A stretch of 64,000 nucleotides of DNA from CAVPDE01 sp963707125 (lineage in GTDB: Bacteria > Desulfobacterota > DSM-4660 > Desulfatiglandales > HGW-15). The DNA is taken from the NCBI GenBank assembly GCA_963707125.1, contig CAVPOU010000018.1:1-64000 (forward strand), read 5' to 3'. Below the pieces are notes generated by a model. It was not told the DNA's origin and ran no database searches. It saw nothing but the letters and a program-made list of their open reading frames with translations. Below, one piece after another: positions 27,346 to 36,819 of the stretch; positions within the stretch are counted from its first letter, which is position 1, and every line of letters begins with the position of its first letter. Both the position numbers and the translations under genes were made by a program.

Positions 27346-29550
27346 CTAGGCTTTCTTCAGAGCCTCCAGAACAACTTTGGAGGTCAGCGGAATCCGCCTG
27401 ATGCGAACGCCCGTTACATTAAAGAAAGCGTTAGCTACAGCAGGCGCCATAGGCGGCACACCCGGCTCGCCGATGCCGCCCATCTTCTCGTTGTTTTTCA
27501 CAATGTGGACCACGATTTCCGGCACTTCGCTCATACGGAGAATGCCATAGTCGTCGAAATTCGCGGACTTCACTCCGCCGTTCGCGAACCTTACTTCCTC
27601 CTTGAGTGCAGTGCTCAAGGCGTTGATAACCCCGCCCTGGATCTGGGCTTCAACAGTATCAGGGTTCACTGCCAGGCCGCAGTCCACAGCAACAACAACT
27701 CGGTTCACCTTTACGTGACCATCCTTTTCGTTGACCGAAACCTCTGCCACCATCGCAACGTCCGTTCCAAAGCAATGGTGCTGTGCAATGCCGCGGCCCT
27801 GTCCCTTGGGTAATGGCTTGCCCCAGCCTGCCTTTTCCGCCGCGACCTTGAGAACCTGCTGAGCGCCTTTGCTTTCTTTCAGGAGCGGCAAGCGAAACTC
27901 AAGGGGATCTTTGCCTGCTGCATGGGCCATCTCATCGATAAAGCACTCCGTCACAAAGGCATTGGGCCCATTTTGAACCGAGCGCCATGCGGTGACTGGG
28001 ACAGGCAATTCCGAGATCAGAAATTCAAGATAGAAGTTGGGGATCTCGTAGAGGATTCTGTTCCCGTCCGGGGAGCCCGGGAAATCCACGAGACCCCACA
28101 AGCTCATGATGTCGACCCCATTTTGTATCGCCTTAGGATCAATATCTTTCATGATAGAACCGGCGACCGCCTTGTGGGACCACCCGATCAATTGACCCTG
28201 GCCGTCAAGGCCGGCCTCGATCCTCTGGCACGTTGCGGACCGGAAGAAATCGTATTTTATGTCCTCTTCCCTGGTCCAAACCACTTTCATCGGTTTACCG
28301 GTCACCTTCGAGGCAATGACCGCCTCGACCACGAAGTCCGGTGCCGCGCGCCTTCCAAGCCCACACCCCATGTAGGTCGTGTGGATGTTGACCTTGTCCG
28401 GGGGTAATCCTGAAACCTCCGCCGCAACCAACTGAGCAACGGTCTGGCCCTGAGTCGGCGCCCACACGTCACATTGATCCTTGCGCACGTGAGCGGTGCA
28501 ATTCATCGGCTCCATGGTCGTGTGTGCCACATAGGGGACAAAGTAGGTCGACTTCACCTTTTTGGCAGCCCCTTCCAGCGCTTTCTTGGCATCCCCCTTT
28601 TCTGCCGCCTTTGAACCCGGTTTATCCAACTCCGCCATGAACGTCTTTTCGATGAAGTCATTGTCCATCTGAGGAAGTATCCCTTTATCCCACTTCACCT
28701 CGAGGGCCTCCCGACCCTTCCAGGCAGCATCAAGGGATTTCGCACAGACCGCAATCCCCATGGGAGTCGGAACGACCTTGACGACCCCTTTGACCTGCTG
28801 CGCCGCCTTTTCATTGAAGGAAACAGGTTTTCCCCCATAAGCCGGCGGCCGCGCAAGAACAGCAAAGTGCATGTCAGGAACCGAAACATCCAAGCCGTAA
28901 ACGGCAGCCCCTTTCACCTTTGAAGGGATGTCCAGCCGCGCCATGGGCTTTCCGATGTATCGGAAATCGCTTTCCTTCTTGAGCGGTGGCTCCTTTGGAA
29001 TCTGCAGTTTTGCAGCCTCAAGGCAGATTTGGCCGTATGTGAACGTGTGGTTGCTCTTCTTGTGGGTGACCTTCCCTTTGTTCGCCTCGCAATCACTTTC
29101 GGGAACTCCCCAAGTCACCGCTGCTGCCTTCACCAGCATGGCACGTCCTGCCGCAGCAGCCTTTCGCGTAGGCTCGTAGAACCCTCTCACCGCGGCACTT
29201 GCCACTGTGAGTTGCCCTCCCAGCAGAGGGTTGTGGTACTCCTTGGCAGCTCCGCCCTGACGAACCCGGATCTGCTTCCAATCCGCATCGAGTTCATCCG
29301 CAATGATCATGGCAAGGGCGGTGTGGGTGCCCTGGCCCATTTCGGAGGCGCCGATGAAGACGGTAACCACATTGTTAGGGGTGATTTCATACCATATGTT
29401 AGGTTTGAATCCTTTCAATGCCTCTTTAGCCTGTGAGGCATTGACCAACCTGTAACCAAGAGGGCTCACGGAAACCGCTATGGTCAAACCGGTGGCAGCC
29501 AGGGAGCCCTTCAAGAATGCTCTTCGGGTCATGGATGTCTTCATGGTCAC
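27346..29550 (-). CDS. Xanthine dehydrogenase-family molybdopterin subunit (IorB-like)
   Basis: This 734-residue large subunit of a two-component molybdenum hydroxylase resembles isoquinoline 1-oxidoreductase beta. It hydroxylates or oxidises an organic substrate with water as oxygen source. The N-terminus TRRAFLKGSLAATGLTIAVS is a Tat signal, so the folded complex is exported. Family blocks include FIGASEMGQGTHTALAMIIA, YMGCGLGRRAAPDFVVEAV, and near the end GGIGEPGVPPMAPAVANAFF, whose Glu is the catalytic base of the family. Its ATG overlaps the small-subunit stop by four bases. The substrate (aldehyde or N-heterocycle) cannot be told; no dedicated cytochrome subunit is adjacent. Confidence 0.9.
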   Translation of the reverse strand: MTMKTSMTRRAFLKGSLAATGLTIAVSVSPLGYRLVNASQAKEALKGFKPNIWYEITPNNVVTVFIGASEMGQGTHTALAMIIADELDADWKQIRVRQGGAAKEYHNPLLGGQLTVASAAVRGFYEPTRKAAAAGRAMLVKAAAVTWGVPESDCEANKGKVTHKKSNHTFTYGQICLEAAKLQIPKEPPLKKESDFRYIGKPMARLDIPSKVKGAAVYGLDVSVPDMHFAVLARPPAYGGKPVSFNEKAAQQVKGVVKVVPTPMGIAVCAKSLDAAWKGREALEVKWDKGILPQMDNDFIEKTFMAELDKPGSKAAEKGDAKKALEGAAKKVKSTYFVPYVAHTTMEPMNCTAHVRKDQCDVWAPTQGQTVAQLVAAEVSGLPPDKVNIHTTYMGCGLGRRAAPDFVVEAVIASKVTGKPMKVVWTREEDIKYDFFRSATCQRIEAGLDGQGQLIGWSHKAVAGSIMKDIDPKAIQNGVDIMSLWGLVDFPGSPDGNRILYEIPNFYLEFLISELPVPVTAWRSVQNGPNAFVTECFIDEMAHAAGKDPLEFRLPLLKESKGAQQVLKVAAEKAGWGKPLPKGQGRGIAQHHCFGTDVAMVAEVSVNEKDGHVKVNRVVVAVDCGLAVNPDTVEAQIQGGVINALSTALKEEVRFANGGVKSANFDDYGILRMSEVPEIVVHIVKNNEKMGGIGEPGVPPMAPAVANAFFNVTGVRIRRIPLTSKVVLEALKKA

Positions 29551-30008
29551 TTGCCCTCCTTCCTCGCCATCTGAACAGCGGTTTTGATGCCCTTCTTAAT
29601 GCGCGGATAGGTCCCGCAACGGCAGATCACATCATCCATTTTGCTGATGACTTGATCCGCGCTAGGAGTCGGTGTCTCCGACAGCAGAGCGGCAACCTGC
29701 ATGATCACCCCGGGCTGGCAGTAACCGCACTGGACGACCTGCTCTTTGATCCATGCCCTTTTGACGGGATGGTTCTCGGGAAGCCCCTCGATCGTGGTGA
29801 TCTTCTTTCCCTTCACTTCACCGACGGTCATGCCACAGGATCTCTCCGCCTTTCCGTCCACGTGGACAGTGCATGATCCGCACTCTCCAATTCCGCAGCT
29901 GTACTTTGTACCCGTGAGCTTCAGGTGATCTCTGAGAACCCAGAGCAAGGAAGCATCCGACGGCACATCCGCCTTGTAGTCTTTGCCGTTCACATTAAGA
30001 GAAATCAT
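29547..30008 (-). CDS. 2Fe-2S subunit of molybdenum hydroxylase (IorA-like)
   Basis: This 153-residue iron-sulfur subunit carries two [2Fe-2S] clusters. The N-terminal plant-ferredoxin-type cluster uses CGIGECGSC plus a later Cys in ERSCGM; the C-terminal four-helix cluster uses CGYCQPGV and CRCGTYPRI. It passes electrons from the molybdenum site of the following subunit to an acceptor. It has no export signal of its own and would travel with the Tat-signalled partner (hitch-hiker export). It is first in a two-gene operon, with AAAGGGGGG just before the start. Confidence 0.92.
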   Translation of the reverse strand: MISLNVNGKDYKADVPSDASLLWVLRDHLKLTGTKYSCGIGECGSCTVHVDGKAERSCGMTVGEVKGKKITTIEGLPENHPVKRAWIKEQVVQCGYCQPGVIMQVAALLSETPTPSADQVISKMDDVICRCGTYPRIKKGIKTAVQMARKEGK

Positions 30009-30405
30009 AGCACCCCCCTTTCTTTTGCTTTTCGAACACTCTGCCTTTAGGGCAAGAATCTTCGCATAGCCCTGAATGGGCTATGGCGCATTCCCTCAAG
30101 TCGTTGTTGTTCTGCGGTGATGCTTTGTCCCGCCCCGAATATTGCGGACAGAAAAAGAAAGCGAATCAACGCGTTCACCAGGTTGTGAAGTGGAGAGATG
30201 AAAAGGAAAATCGTTCCCTCGGACCTCCCCAAGAGCTACGGAGATTCCCTCAAAGCAAGATACCCGGCTTCTGTCGCCACAAAGTGGCATGCCCGTTCTC
30301 GCTGTTGTCCGTTAAGGTTGGAATGCTGAATCAGGTAAGAAAAGCGAAAATGCTTCAGGACGGTATCTTAGTTTATCCCCTGCTAGTGTCAAGGGGAAAA
30401 TGGGG
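30009..30405. other. Spacer with one perfect hairpin
   Basis: No supported gene lies in this 397-base stretch. CATAGCCC (30065-30072) and GGGCTATG (30078-30085) form an eight-pair stem with a TGAAT loop, 57 bases upstream of the IorA-like start. It could be an operator or a leader structure for that operon. The remaining sequence shows open frames without coding character. Confidence 0.45.
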
Positions 30406-31581
30406 TCAGGAAAGGGCAAGATAGCCATCCGGCGCCAAGCTCGTCGCCAGCATCACCATGTTGATCTCGCGATGCGCTCTCCAGGTCTCGTTTTCTGTGC
30501 TGGCCGGGTCCAGCCAGAACTTTTCGATTCCCTCGCAGAGCGGCAAGTAGCGCATCAGGCTTTTGACCTTTGTGTGCACCGGGTGCCCCTTGCCGAAAAG
30601 CTTTGGATTCCCCTCGATCAGTCGTGGCAACCTTTGAACCGCTCGCAGTCCAATGGACAAACCCAGTTCCCGGAAAGCAAGACGGTAATCGGAAGGAGAC
30701 ATGAGCAAAGATCCTCGAGCAAAATGCCCAAGACCTCGCAGCGAGGATTCCAGCAGGGTCGCGAGCAAATCGTTTTCTTCAGACCCTTGAATAACGCTCA
30801 GCTGTGACGATCTGTAGGCATCACACAAGAGGCCGCCAATGCCGAGCGGGTCGTCTGTGTCCCAAGCCTTTCCCACGCATAGCCGCGCCATGTCAGCGAT
30901 CTCCGATTCGAGATCCTGCGCTGCCGTGCTCTCCTTGTCTTTCTCTGCAGTGGTCTGAAGCTGTAGGTAGGTGATGAGGCCGTCGAGCGGGTCATGCTGC
31001 CCCATGGAGGGCACGAGGGGCCGGGAAAGGTCTATGCTCATTTTCCAGTACATCCGTTTTCCGCTTGCGCGCGATGGGAGGTAGGTGAATCGTGCATGGG
31101 CTGCTTTTGCCAATTCTATGGCCCACACATTGAAAGCGGGATTTCCCGTGACCCGGCTGACGCGGTTGAGCGCGTGCATCCACTTTGTCAGGTAATGATA
31201 GTACTGCCCGTCCCTGTCCCATTCCAGATGTTCGTCATAGGGTTCCCTGGGATTCCGCTCGTTCATTCCTTTCCCGATTCTCAATCCTCCTGCGGTCGGG
31301 TGTCTTCTCCCTTCCTCCTCGCTGAGACCGCTGATCCACCCGTTTCGCGAATCGTCTTCACGGTGACGTCCTAGGATGTGATGGACCTGATCCACGAGGC
31401 GCAATGCAAGATGCTTGTATTCTTCATCCCGGGTTTGGCGATGGAGTTCCAGGAAGTTGCACACCGCAAAGGCGTCCGTCCACAAATAGCGCCGTGGAGC
31501 CTTACCTGCCGGCGAAAGGCCGGTCAGATCGGCAAATTCCATCATGATCTCGCGCACCGTGGACACGTCCTCGCCCCCCAA
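30406..31581 (-). CDS. Conserved hypothetical helical protein
   Basis: This protein of about 391 residues has no family I can name with confidence. It is soluble, rich in aromatic and charged residues, and mostly predicted helical (DAFAVCNFLELHRQTRDEEY, YHYLTKWMHALNRVSRVTGN, FNVWAIELAKAAHARFTYLP). The regular helix-hairpin look and WTDAF/YWKMS motifs recall six-hairpin (alpha/alpha) toroid proteins, but that is only an impression. The start is uncertain: TTG 31581, a GTG a few codons in, or ATG 31545. It is not tightly linked to either neighbour. Confidence 0.65.
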   Translation of the reverse strand: MGGEDVSTVREIMMEFADLTGLSPAGKAPRRYLWTDAFAVCNFLELHRQTRDEEYKHLALRLVDQVHHILGRHREDDSRNGWISGLSEEEGRRHPTAGGLRIGKGMNERNPREPYDEHLEWDRDGQYYHYLTKWMHALNRVSRVTGNPAFNVWAIELAKAAHARFTYLPSRASGKRMYWKMSIDLSRPLVPSMGQHDPLDGLITYLQLQTTAEKDKESTAAQDLESEIADMARLCVGKAWDTDDPLGIGGLLCDAYRSSQLSVIQGSEENDLLATLLESSLRGLGHFARGSLLMSPSDYRLAFRELGLSIGLRAVQRLPRLIEGNPKLFGKGHPVHTKVKSLMRYLPLCEGIEKFWLDPASTENETWRAHREINMVMLATSLAPDGYLALS

Positions 31582-31721
31582 CGCGGCCTACCTTCTGCCG
31601 TAACTGCTCAGGTGTTTAGGCTGAAGCCTGAAGACTGAAGGGGAATAATGATCATCCATGACACCATCACCTGCCAACGTATCCAAACGATCTTGGCTTT
31701 GTGCGATCGCGCATGTCTTTT

Positions 31722-31751
31722 CCTTCAGTCTATCTACCTTCAGTCTATCTA
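31722..31751. repeat. Tandem 15-base repeat
   Basis: The unit CCTTCAGTCTATCTA occurs twice head to tail (31722-31736 and 31737-31751), followed by a partial third unit, in the spacer between two hypothetical genes. Confidence 0.7.
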
Positions 31752-31760
31752 CCTGAGTAG

Positions 31761-31955
31761 TTACCTTCTGCCTTCGATATAAGCCAGATCCGATTGATCC
31801 AAGTACCTCTGACAGAAGCGATAGATCTCTGAATCATCCAGCCAGTTCATGATCAGCTCGACAAGCTCGCCCTTGGATTTCTTGGAAAGGAAAAGGACAA
31901 GAACGATCCTTGCTCTTTGTATGAGTTCAGCGTCTTTCATCCAATGGTCATTCAA
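31761..31955 (-). CDS. Small hypothetical helical protein
   Basis: This 64-residue protein (MNDHWMKDAELIQRARIVLV, ending LDQSDLAYIEGRR) is predicted all helical, with balanced charge and no family recognised. Its amino-acid make-up is protein-like rather than a shadow frame, and nothing better lies on the other strand. It is on the same strand as the NERD helicase upstream (start of that gene at 33935) and about 105 bases after its stop, so it may be the last gene of that transcript. Confidence 0.5.
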   Translation of the reverse strand: MNDHWMKDAELIQRARIVLVLFLSKKSKGELVELIMNWLDDSEIYRFCQRYLDQSDLAYIEGRR

Positions 31956-32060
31956 AAGCTTACAGCCCCCTTTCCATGCGGTGTTCTATGTTCTTGAACG
32001 ATTGAAAGTCAGCGTCCAAGGGCTTCCCATCCCGCTGTTTTCTGAAAGCGAACGGCTTTT

Positions 32061-33935
32061 CTAAAGCTCTTGTTCTCTCCTTAGGACACATTTCTTCATC
32101 CTGGTGATCAGCTCCGTTTCCTGCACATAGGGGATGACGAGCCGGTACTTTGCCCGCGTCATGGCTACATAAACCAGGGAGACCATGGTCTGCTTCGTTT
32201 CCTCCGTTGGATGGATGTGATCGAGACCCACCAGGTAGACCAGGTCAAAGTCCAGGCCCTTGGAGCTGTGAATGCTGATGAGGGATACTCGGTCCGTGGT
32301 GACATCATACATTTCCTTGGACCGGACATCTTGTGAGACCCAGGTGCTCGGGATGCCCGAGGCTTCAAGGCTTCTGAGGAGGCGCATGGGCAATGCCCGG
32401 TTATCATAAGAGAACCTGTCCGGGCCGTAGACCTTGTCGTCATAGATGATCCCCGTCTCCGATCTCTTGTACTCACCCCCTTGGACACAATCCTTCAAAT
32501 CTTTGAGCACGAAGTTCTCGATCTTTCCGGTGTCCTGGAATTTGAGGATTTCAGGTGCGGCCCCGTGAAAGGCACCGGCCTCGGAGAGAAGCGCAAGTTG
32601 CGTGTTTGCCCTGGGCTCCTGGCCTATGAAGCGCTGCGTAAAATCGAATATAGCCTTCGTGTTCCGGTACACCCGTTTGAGGTAGTGGATATGTCCGCCG
32701 GCCTTGATGCCGACGGATTTCCATGACGGCCTCCTCATGTAGAGGTCTTGGTAGGAGTCCAGGCTGAGGACGAAGTCCCCGCCGGGTTTGAGCAAGGCCA
32801 GAACGACCTTCAACATCAGGTCGTCAAAGTCCTGTCCCTCGTCGACCAGGATCACATCGAAAGGGTCCACACGGTTTTTTTCAGCCTTGACCCTGTCCAG
32901 GGTTTCCTGCGCCACGAGGTCGTAGTAGTCTGAATTCTCGTTCTCAAAGCGAACGGTTTCTCCCAGCACCTGGGAGCACAGCTCGAAAAAGTGGCAGACG
33001 TGAACCCCGCCGTCTCCTGTACCTATCGCTTTTTCCTGGATGAGCCTCTTCAGGTAACTGACAAGAGCAATGTTGAAACAGACCAGGAGGATCCTCTTGA
33101 TCTTTGGCTGGTACCTGCGGAGCTGGCAGCAGCGATGCACCAGGACCAGAGTCTTTCCACTCCCAGGCGGCCCCTTGATGATCTGGTGTCCTGGCCCCAG
33201 CCGCAGGGCCAACCTTGCCTGGGCCTCGTCAAGGGCCGCCACCTCCCTCTGGAAGTGCTCCTTTCCAACACCCTGGCGTGCAGGCAGTCGGATCTTCCCC
33301 TCCGGCCACAGGGCAAAGTGGAGCTTTGCCTCCTCTTTTCCTGTCAGGCCTTTGAAGGAGAAAGGAAAGGCGCCGGAGATCCTTTGTTGAAACTTCCGGC
33401 CTGCCGGGTCACAGAGAATCTCCCCTGTCGGGTCGAGATCCTCCCGGAGCAATGTCATCTCCATGGGGATGAGCCACCGGATCCCTCGGTCCTCATATTC
33501 ATCCCGGGAAATGTTAGGGAAGACCACCATCCTCCCCACAGGTATTTTCAACCCTCCCTCATGGGCCGGTTCACGGGAGACGAATTCAGGTACTTCTCTG
33601 AGCCCTTCCATCAACGCATTCCCATAGCCCTTCGCCTGTCTCAGAGGGTTGGTCTTTTGTTCGGTTTTTCCGGAGATCTGAACGGCGAAATGGTGTGGTG
33701 TGTAGGAGAGGATCTGATGCGAAGCCCAGTCTTTTACCTCCAGCACCAGGAGCCCCAGCTTCTTCCCGTAGAGAACGAAGTCAGGGACCTTCCCTTGGCT
33801 GCCGATGGAGGGTTGATACCAGCAGGTGAAATCCTTGTGCGGCCTTGCCGCCTCTTTTATGAACCTGAAAACCCTTTTCTCGCCTTCAGTAGCCTCTTCA
33901 CAACCCTCCATGTACTCCGGGTACATTCTGGCCAT
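32061..33935 (-). CDS. NERD-domain UvrD-like helicase
   Basis: This 624-residue protein fuses a nuclease-related domain (NERD, residues about 15-130, with PDFVLYGKKLGLLVLEVKDW carrying the D and ExK of a PD-(D/E)xK-like site) to a superfamily-1 helicase. Helicase motifs are IKGPPGSGKTLVLVH (Walker A, about residue 235), ILVDEGQDFDD (Walker B), LKRVYRN (motif IV region), ISIHSSKGLDFDLVY (motif V) and VYVAMTRAKYRLVI (motif VI). Such proteins are presumed to process DNA ends; relatives occur in defence and repair contexts. The neighbours are unknown small genes, one of them frameshifted. Confidence 0.88.
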   Translation of the reverse strand: MARMYPEYMEGCEEATEGEKRVFRFIKEAARPHKDFTCWYQPSIGSQGKVPDFVLYGKKLGLLVLEVKDWASHQILSYTPHHFAVQISGKTEQKTNPLRQAKGYGNALMEGLREVPEFVSREPAHEGGLKIPVGRMVVFPNISRDEYEDRGIRWLIPMEMTLLREDLDPTGEILCDPAGRKFQQRISGAFPFSFKGLTGKEEAKLHFALWPEGKIRLPARQGVGKEHFQREVAALDEAQARLALRLGPGHQIIKGPPGSGKTLVLVHRCCQLRRYQPKIKRILLVCFNIALVSYLKRLIQEKAIGTGDGGVHVCHFFELCSQVLGETVRFENENSDYYDLVAQETLDRVKAEKNRVDPFDVILVDEGQDFDDLMLKVVLALLKPGGDFVLSLDSYQDLYMRRPSWKSVGIKAGGHIHYLKRVYRNTKAIFDFTQRFIGQEPRANTQLALLSEAGAFHGAAPEILKFQDTGKIENFVLKDLKDCVQGGEYKRSETGIIYDDKVYGPDRFSYDNRALPMRLLRSLEASGIPSTWVSQDVRSKEMYDVTTDRVSLISIHSSKGLDFDLVYLVGLDHIHPTEETKQTMVSLVYVAMTRAKYRLVIPYVQETELITRMKKCVLRREQEL

Positions 33936-33991
33936 GTTTGAACCTTTCGGGTACTCACTTCAGAGATCTCATCTCCCGGTCAAACTCCCTT

Positions 33992-34610
33992 TCACAGCGT
34001 AGCCCAGAAGAGCGTTTTCCTGATTCTCTCGATCAACGCGTCCACCCTTTCCGGATACTTGAGCACTGTAACCGGTTGCCATTCCCGCCAATCACCCAGA
34101 ATTTCACCGTAAAGCACGGCACATGCTCTGGATACTTGAACCTCCCCATTTTTGTTCACCTCTGGAACGCATGTTTCAAGCCGTTCTCGAACCTGGTCCC
34201 GGGCAGTTTCATCTTCTGCGTGAAACACGACTGACCTTGCTCTCTGAAAAAGGCCGGCTGCTGCCAAACTTCCCGTAGACATGACCTCCCGGGAATTTCT
34301 CCTCGTACACACGCAGCAGTGAAAGACACTCATCCATCCCGTTGAGAACAGCCGCAATCTTCCAGCAATGGTAGGCAGGGCCGAGGTCAATCTCAGTTGC
34401 CCCGTCTTTGAGCTGATCATAGAGGTGCTGAATGCACGGAAGGCATCTCCCATAGATGTTGGCTTTCGTTTTTTCCAGGTCCGGCTTGCTCTCGAAGCTG
34501 ACCCAGAAATCTCCCTTCTCACTGTGAGGGATCTGGCCGACATAAATGTGCCACGCCGCTTTGTCGGTGTCTTTCCCTCCCTTCTCCATCAAGAGTTCCC
34601 TCTCGAACAT
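33992..34610 (-). pseudogene. Hypothetical protein, frameshifted
   Basis: Two overlapping frames join into one unrecognised protein of about 205 residues. The first (from 34610 or the ATG at 34589 behind GAGGGAAC) reads MEKGGKDTDKAAWHIYVGQI, PCIQHLYDQLKDGATEIDLG and LNGMDECLSLLRVYEEKFPG, then breaks after FGSSRPFSESKV. The second resumes with VVFHAEDETARDQVRERLET, SRACAVLYGEILGDWREWQP and VDALIERIRKTLFWA. One base lost or gained near 34228-34240 explains the break. It lies 56 bases upstream of the NERD helicase start on the same strand, so the two may be co-transcribed. No function can be assigned. Confidence 0.6.
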
Positions 34611-34694
34611 GCTAAAGGGTCTCGGAAGATTGCAATAAACATTGTCTTCGCCCAACCCCTGCCAAAAGCAAAAGTGCGGGAAAAAGCATATCTT

Positions 34695-36551
34695 TCACGA
34701 AACCAGGTCCCGGCTCAAGTCCTGGCCGATCACCGTGCTCCGGAGTTCGAGCTCCATGAGGGCCGCTGCCGTGGCCCCGAGATCGCCGATCCGGATCGGC
34801 CTCGGGTGAACGCCCTGCTTTCCGCCCGGCACTGCGATAGCCGCGACAATAGGGAGCGTGTCCACGGACCCGTGCCCTCCGTTGTACACACGGAAAGCCG
34901 GAGTCCACGACGGCGCCTGGACACCCACGTTCGGCACATGGCCGTTGTATGCCGGTATCTGCCACCCGTTCTTCGCGAGCACGATGAGGTCAGGCCATAT
35001 CATGCTCTTCTCCCTGTCCGTCTCCACAAAATACGTGTGATACAGCTCGCCCGGCAGGCAGACGTCCTTCACGCCTTCCTTCATGTCGCGCCGGTCCAGG
35101 ACCCACCAGGGGCATTCTTCCGTCTTTGTCTGGGGGTTCCATGTCCTGTGCTTGAGGAGCAGGTCTTTGGCTGCAGGGACCTGTTCCTTCCTGTCGCGCC
35201 AGTAGATCACGCCGTAACTGCTCACGCTGAACGCATAGACGTTATTGTCTGCCACCAAGTCCGCCTTATCAAGGATACCCATGACATCGGTAGACGAAAA
35301 ATTCTCAGAATAGAGATGATTCACAGCAGAATGGTCGCTCAGGAGGATGATGGTGGCATTTTGCAGGATCCCTTGCTCCTCGAATCCTTTCATCAGCCTC
35401 CCGAACTGGATGTCCACGTCGCGTATCACGTCGAGGATGGGCTCCCTGAAAAGCAGCGGGTTCCGGCCGCTCACCATGGCGTACTCTGGTTTCATTTCAC
35501 ACCCTTTCGCCAGGTCCACCGGATCCTGGGAGACTACAAACTCAGAGGGATCCCATCCGCACCCGACACAGTGCCCTGCGTCGTCCGTCTGGGCCATCAG
35601 GATGTAGGCCATGTCCGGGTCCTGTTGCCGGAATATCTCCAGGGTGGAATCCACGATCCAGCGATCGTGAGGAAAGTGCTCCGGGTAGCGCACCATCTGG
35701 CGGGTGAGAAGGCCGCCCTGGCCCGACCAGAGACGGGACATCACGGTGCTCGGGCTGAAGTGACGGAGGAGATTTCCCCACCGGAGCTCCTTCCAACCGA
35801 AAAACCCCGCGCTTCCTGATTCCGGATCACAAGACCCGTCCGTGTCGGTCAGAGGGTCGGCGAAGCTTTCTTTTTGCGGCGCCTGGAGATAAGTGGGAAA
35901 GTGTGTGCCTGTCACGACGATGTCGACGCCGGACTCGCCTGCAGGCTGGCGGAACATCTCCCCCACCCACTTTTTCCCAGTGATGAAGAGCGTCTTCGAG
36001 CCGGGCCAGCGCCGCTTCCACGCGTGGAAGAGCGTGTCGACGGGACGGCCCTGGTCGTCCCTTGCCATGGAAAGGTGGGAATGCCTGATGATCGCTTTCC
36101 CTTTTTCGTCCCAGCCCACAGGCTGCGCCCAGACGCCGATGATTCCGTTCTGAGCCATGCTGGTGCCGGCGAGCGCGTTCAGGTGGTTCATGTCCGTGGC
36201 GGCAGGCAGATACGCCTTTGCTTCGGGATACCACACCGCCCGGTTCAGGAAAGCGCGCATGGAGGGCATCAGCCAGTCGCCGTCTTTGCCACCGAGCTGG
36301 CCCTTGGAATTCAGCTCAAGGTATTTGGGGTGCAGCGCATCGATGGCAATGTAGATGAGCCGCCTGTGAGATCTCTCCCCTTTCACCGGGTTCTGCGTCT
36401 CCCCTGTCCCGGCAAAAGCGCGGCCATGAAGGCGGGGCACCCTTCCCGAGAGAAGTGCACCCCCCAGGAGCGCGCCGCAGATCCGAAGGAAGGGTCTTCT
36501 GCCCAAACGGCTAAAACGGTTTTCTCCGGAATCCTTTTCGTTCATGATCAC
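34695..36551 (-). CDS. Tat-exported AlkP-superfamily phosphodiesterase/phosphatase
   Basis: This 618-residue member of the alkaline phosphatase superfamily is of type I phosphodiesterase/nucleotide pyrophosphatase type. RRPFLRICGALLGGALLSG is a Tat signal. Metal and nucleophile motifs are in the expected order: IYIAIDALHPKYL (Asp), AATDMNHLNALAGTSM (candidate nucleophile Thr), DPDMAYILMAQTDDAGHCVG (Asp and His), LLSDHSAVNHLYSENF (Asp-His) and YNGGHGSVDTLP (His). It hydrolyses a phosphomono- or diester in the periplasm; the substrate is unknown. About 85 bases separate it from the frameshifted hypothetical gene downstream. Confidence 0.85.
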   Translation of the reverse strand: MIMNEKDSGENRFSRLGRRPFLRICGALLGGALLSGRVPRLHGRAFAGTGETQNPVKGERSHRRLIYIAIDALHPKYLELNSKGQLGGKDGDWLMPSMRAFLNRAVWYPEAKAYLPAATDMNHLNALAGTSMAQNGIIGVWAQPVGWDEKGKAIIRHSHLSMARDDQGRPVDTLFHAWKRRWPGSKTLFITGKKWVGEMFRQPAGESGVDIVVTGTHFPTYLQAPQKESFADPLTDTDGSCDPESGSAGFFGWKELRWGNLLRHFSPSTVMSRLWSGQGGLLTRQMVRYPEHFPHDRWIVDSTLEIFRQQDPDMAYILMAQTDDAGHCVGCGWDPSEFVVSQDPVDLAKGCEMKPEYAMVSGRNPLLFREPILDVIRDVDIQFGRLMKGFEEQGILQNATIILLSDHSAVNHLYSENFSSTDVMGILDKADLVADNNVYAFSVSSYGVIYWRDRKEQVPAAKDLLLKHRTWNPQTKTEECPWWVLDRRDMKEGVKDVCLPGELYHTYFVETDREKSMIWPDLIVLAKNGWQIPAYNGHVPNVGVQAPSWTPAFRVYNGGHGSVDTLPIVAAIAVPGGKQGVHPRPIRIGDLGATAAALMELELRSTVIGQDLSRDLVS

Positions 36552-36633
36552 CTCTGTTAGACAGCCGGTGCAATACGGATTGAGTCAGTCCGCCTGAGAA
36601 GAGTGAATCTGTCGCCCTATCCCCCTCCCCTAA

Positions 36634-36700
36634 CCCCTCCCACCAAGGGAGGGGAATTCTGAGCGAGGACTAATATTTTCCTCCCCCTCGATGGGGGAGG
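36634..36700. repeat. GC-rich palindromic repeats (two hairpins)
   Basis: CCCCTCCC (36634-36641) pairs with GGGAGGGG (36647-36654) around ACCAA, and CCTCCCCC (36680-36687) pairs with GGGGGAGG (36693-36700) around TCGAT. Both lie in the 268-base spacer between two convergently arranged exported-protein genes. Similar hairpins recur at 38150, 45209, 45253 and 62402. Confidence 0.75.
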
Positions 36701-36819
36701 TGAGGTGGGGGTGAAGGGAAGTTGCCCACGTAAGTTATCAATGAGACACTGCACTAGCTTTGCAGTTTGATTTGATGATCTGGGCAATAGCCCGTTAACA
36801 GCAGGCTAAGTCAGCGCCC

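Noticed and set aside
30065..30085. Terminator for the hypothetical gene at 30406
   Set aside because: No T-run follows on the minus strand, and the position in the leader of the IorA-like gene fits a regulatory hairpin better.
31722..31751. CRISPR-like repeat
   Set aside because: It is a direct tandem of 15 bases with no spacers and only two units.
34368..35819. 483-codon open frame on the plus strand
   Set aside because: It mirrors the AlkP-superfamily gene, whose motifs are intact on the minus strand; composition is His/Val/Arg-rich as expected for an antisense shadow.
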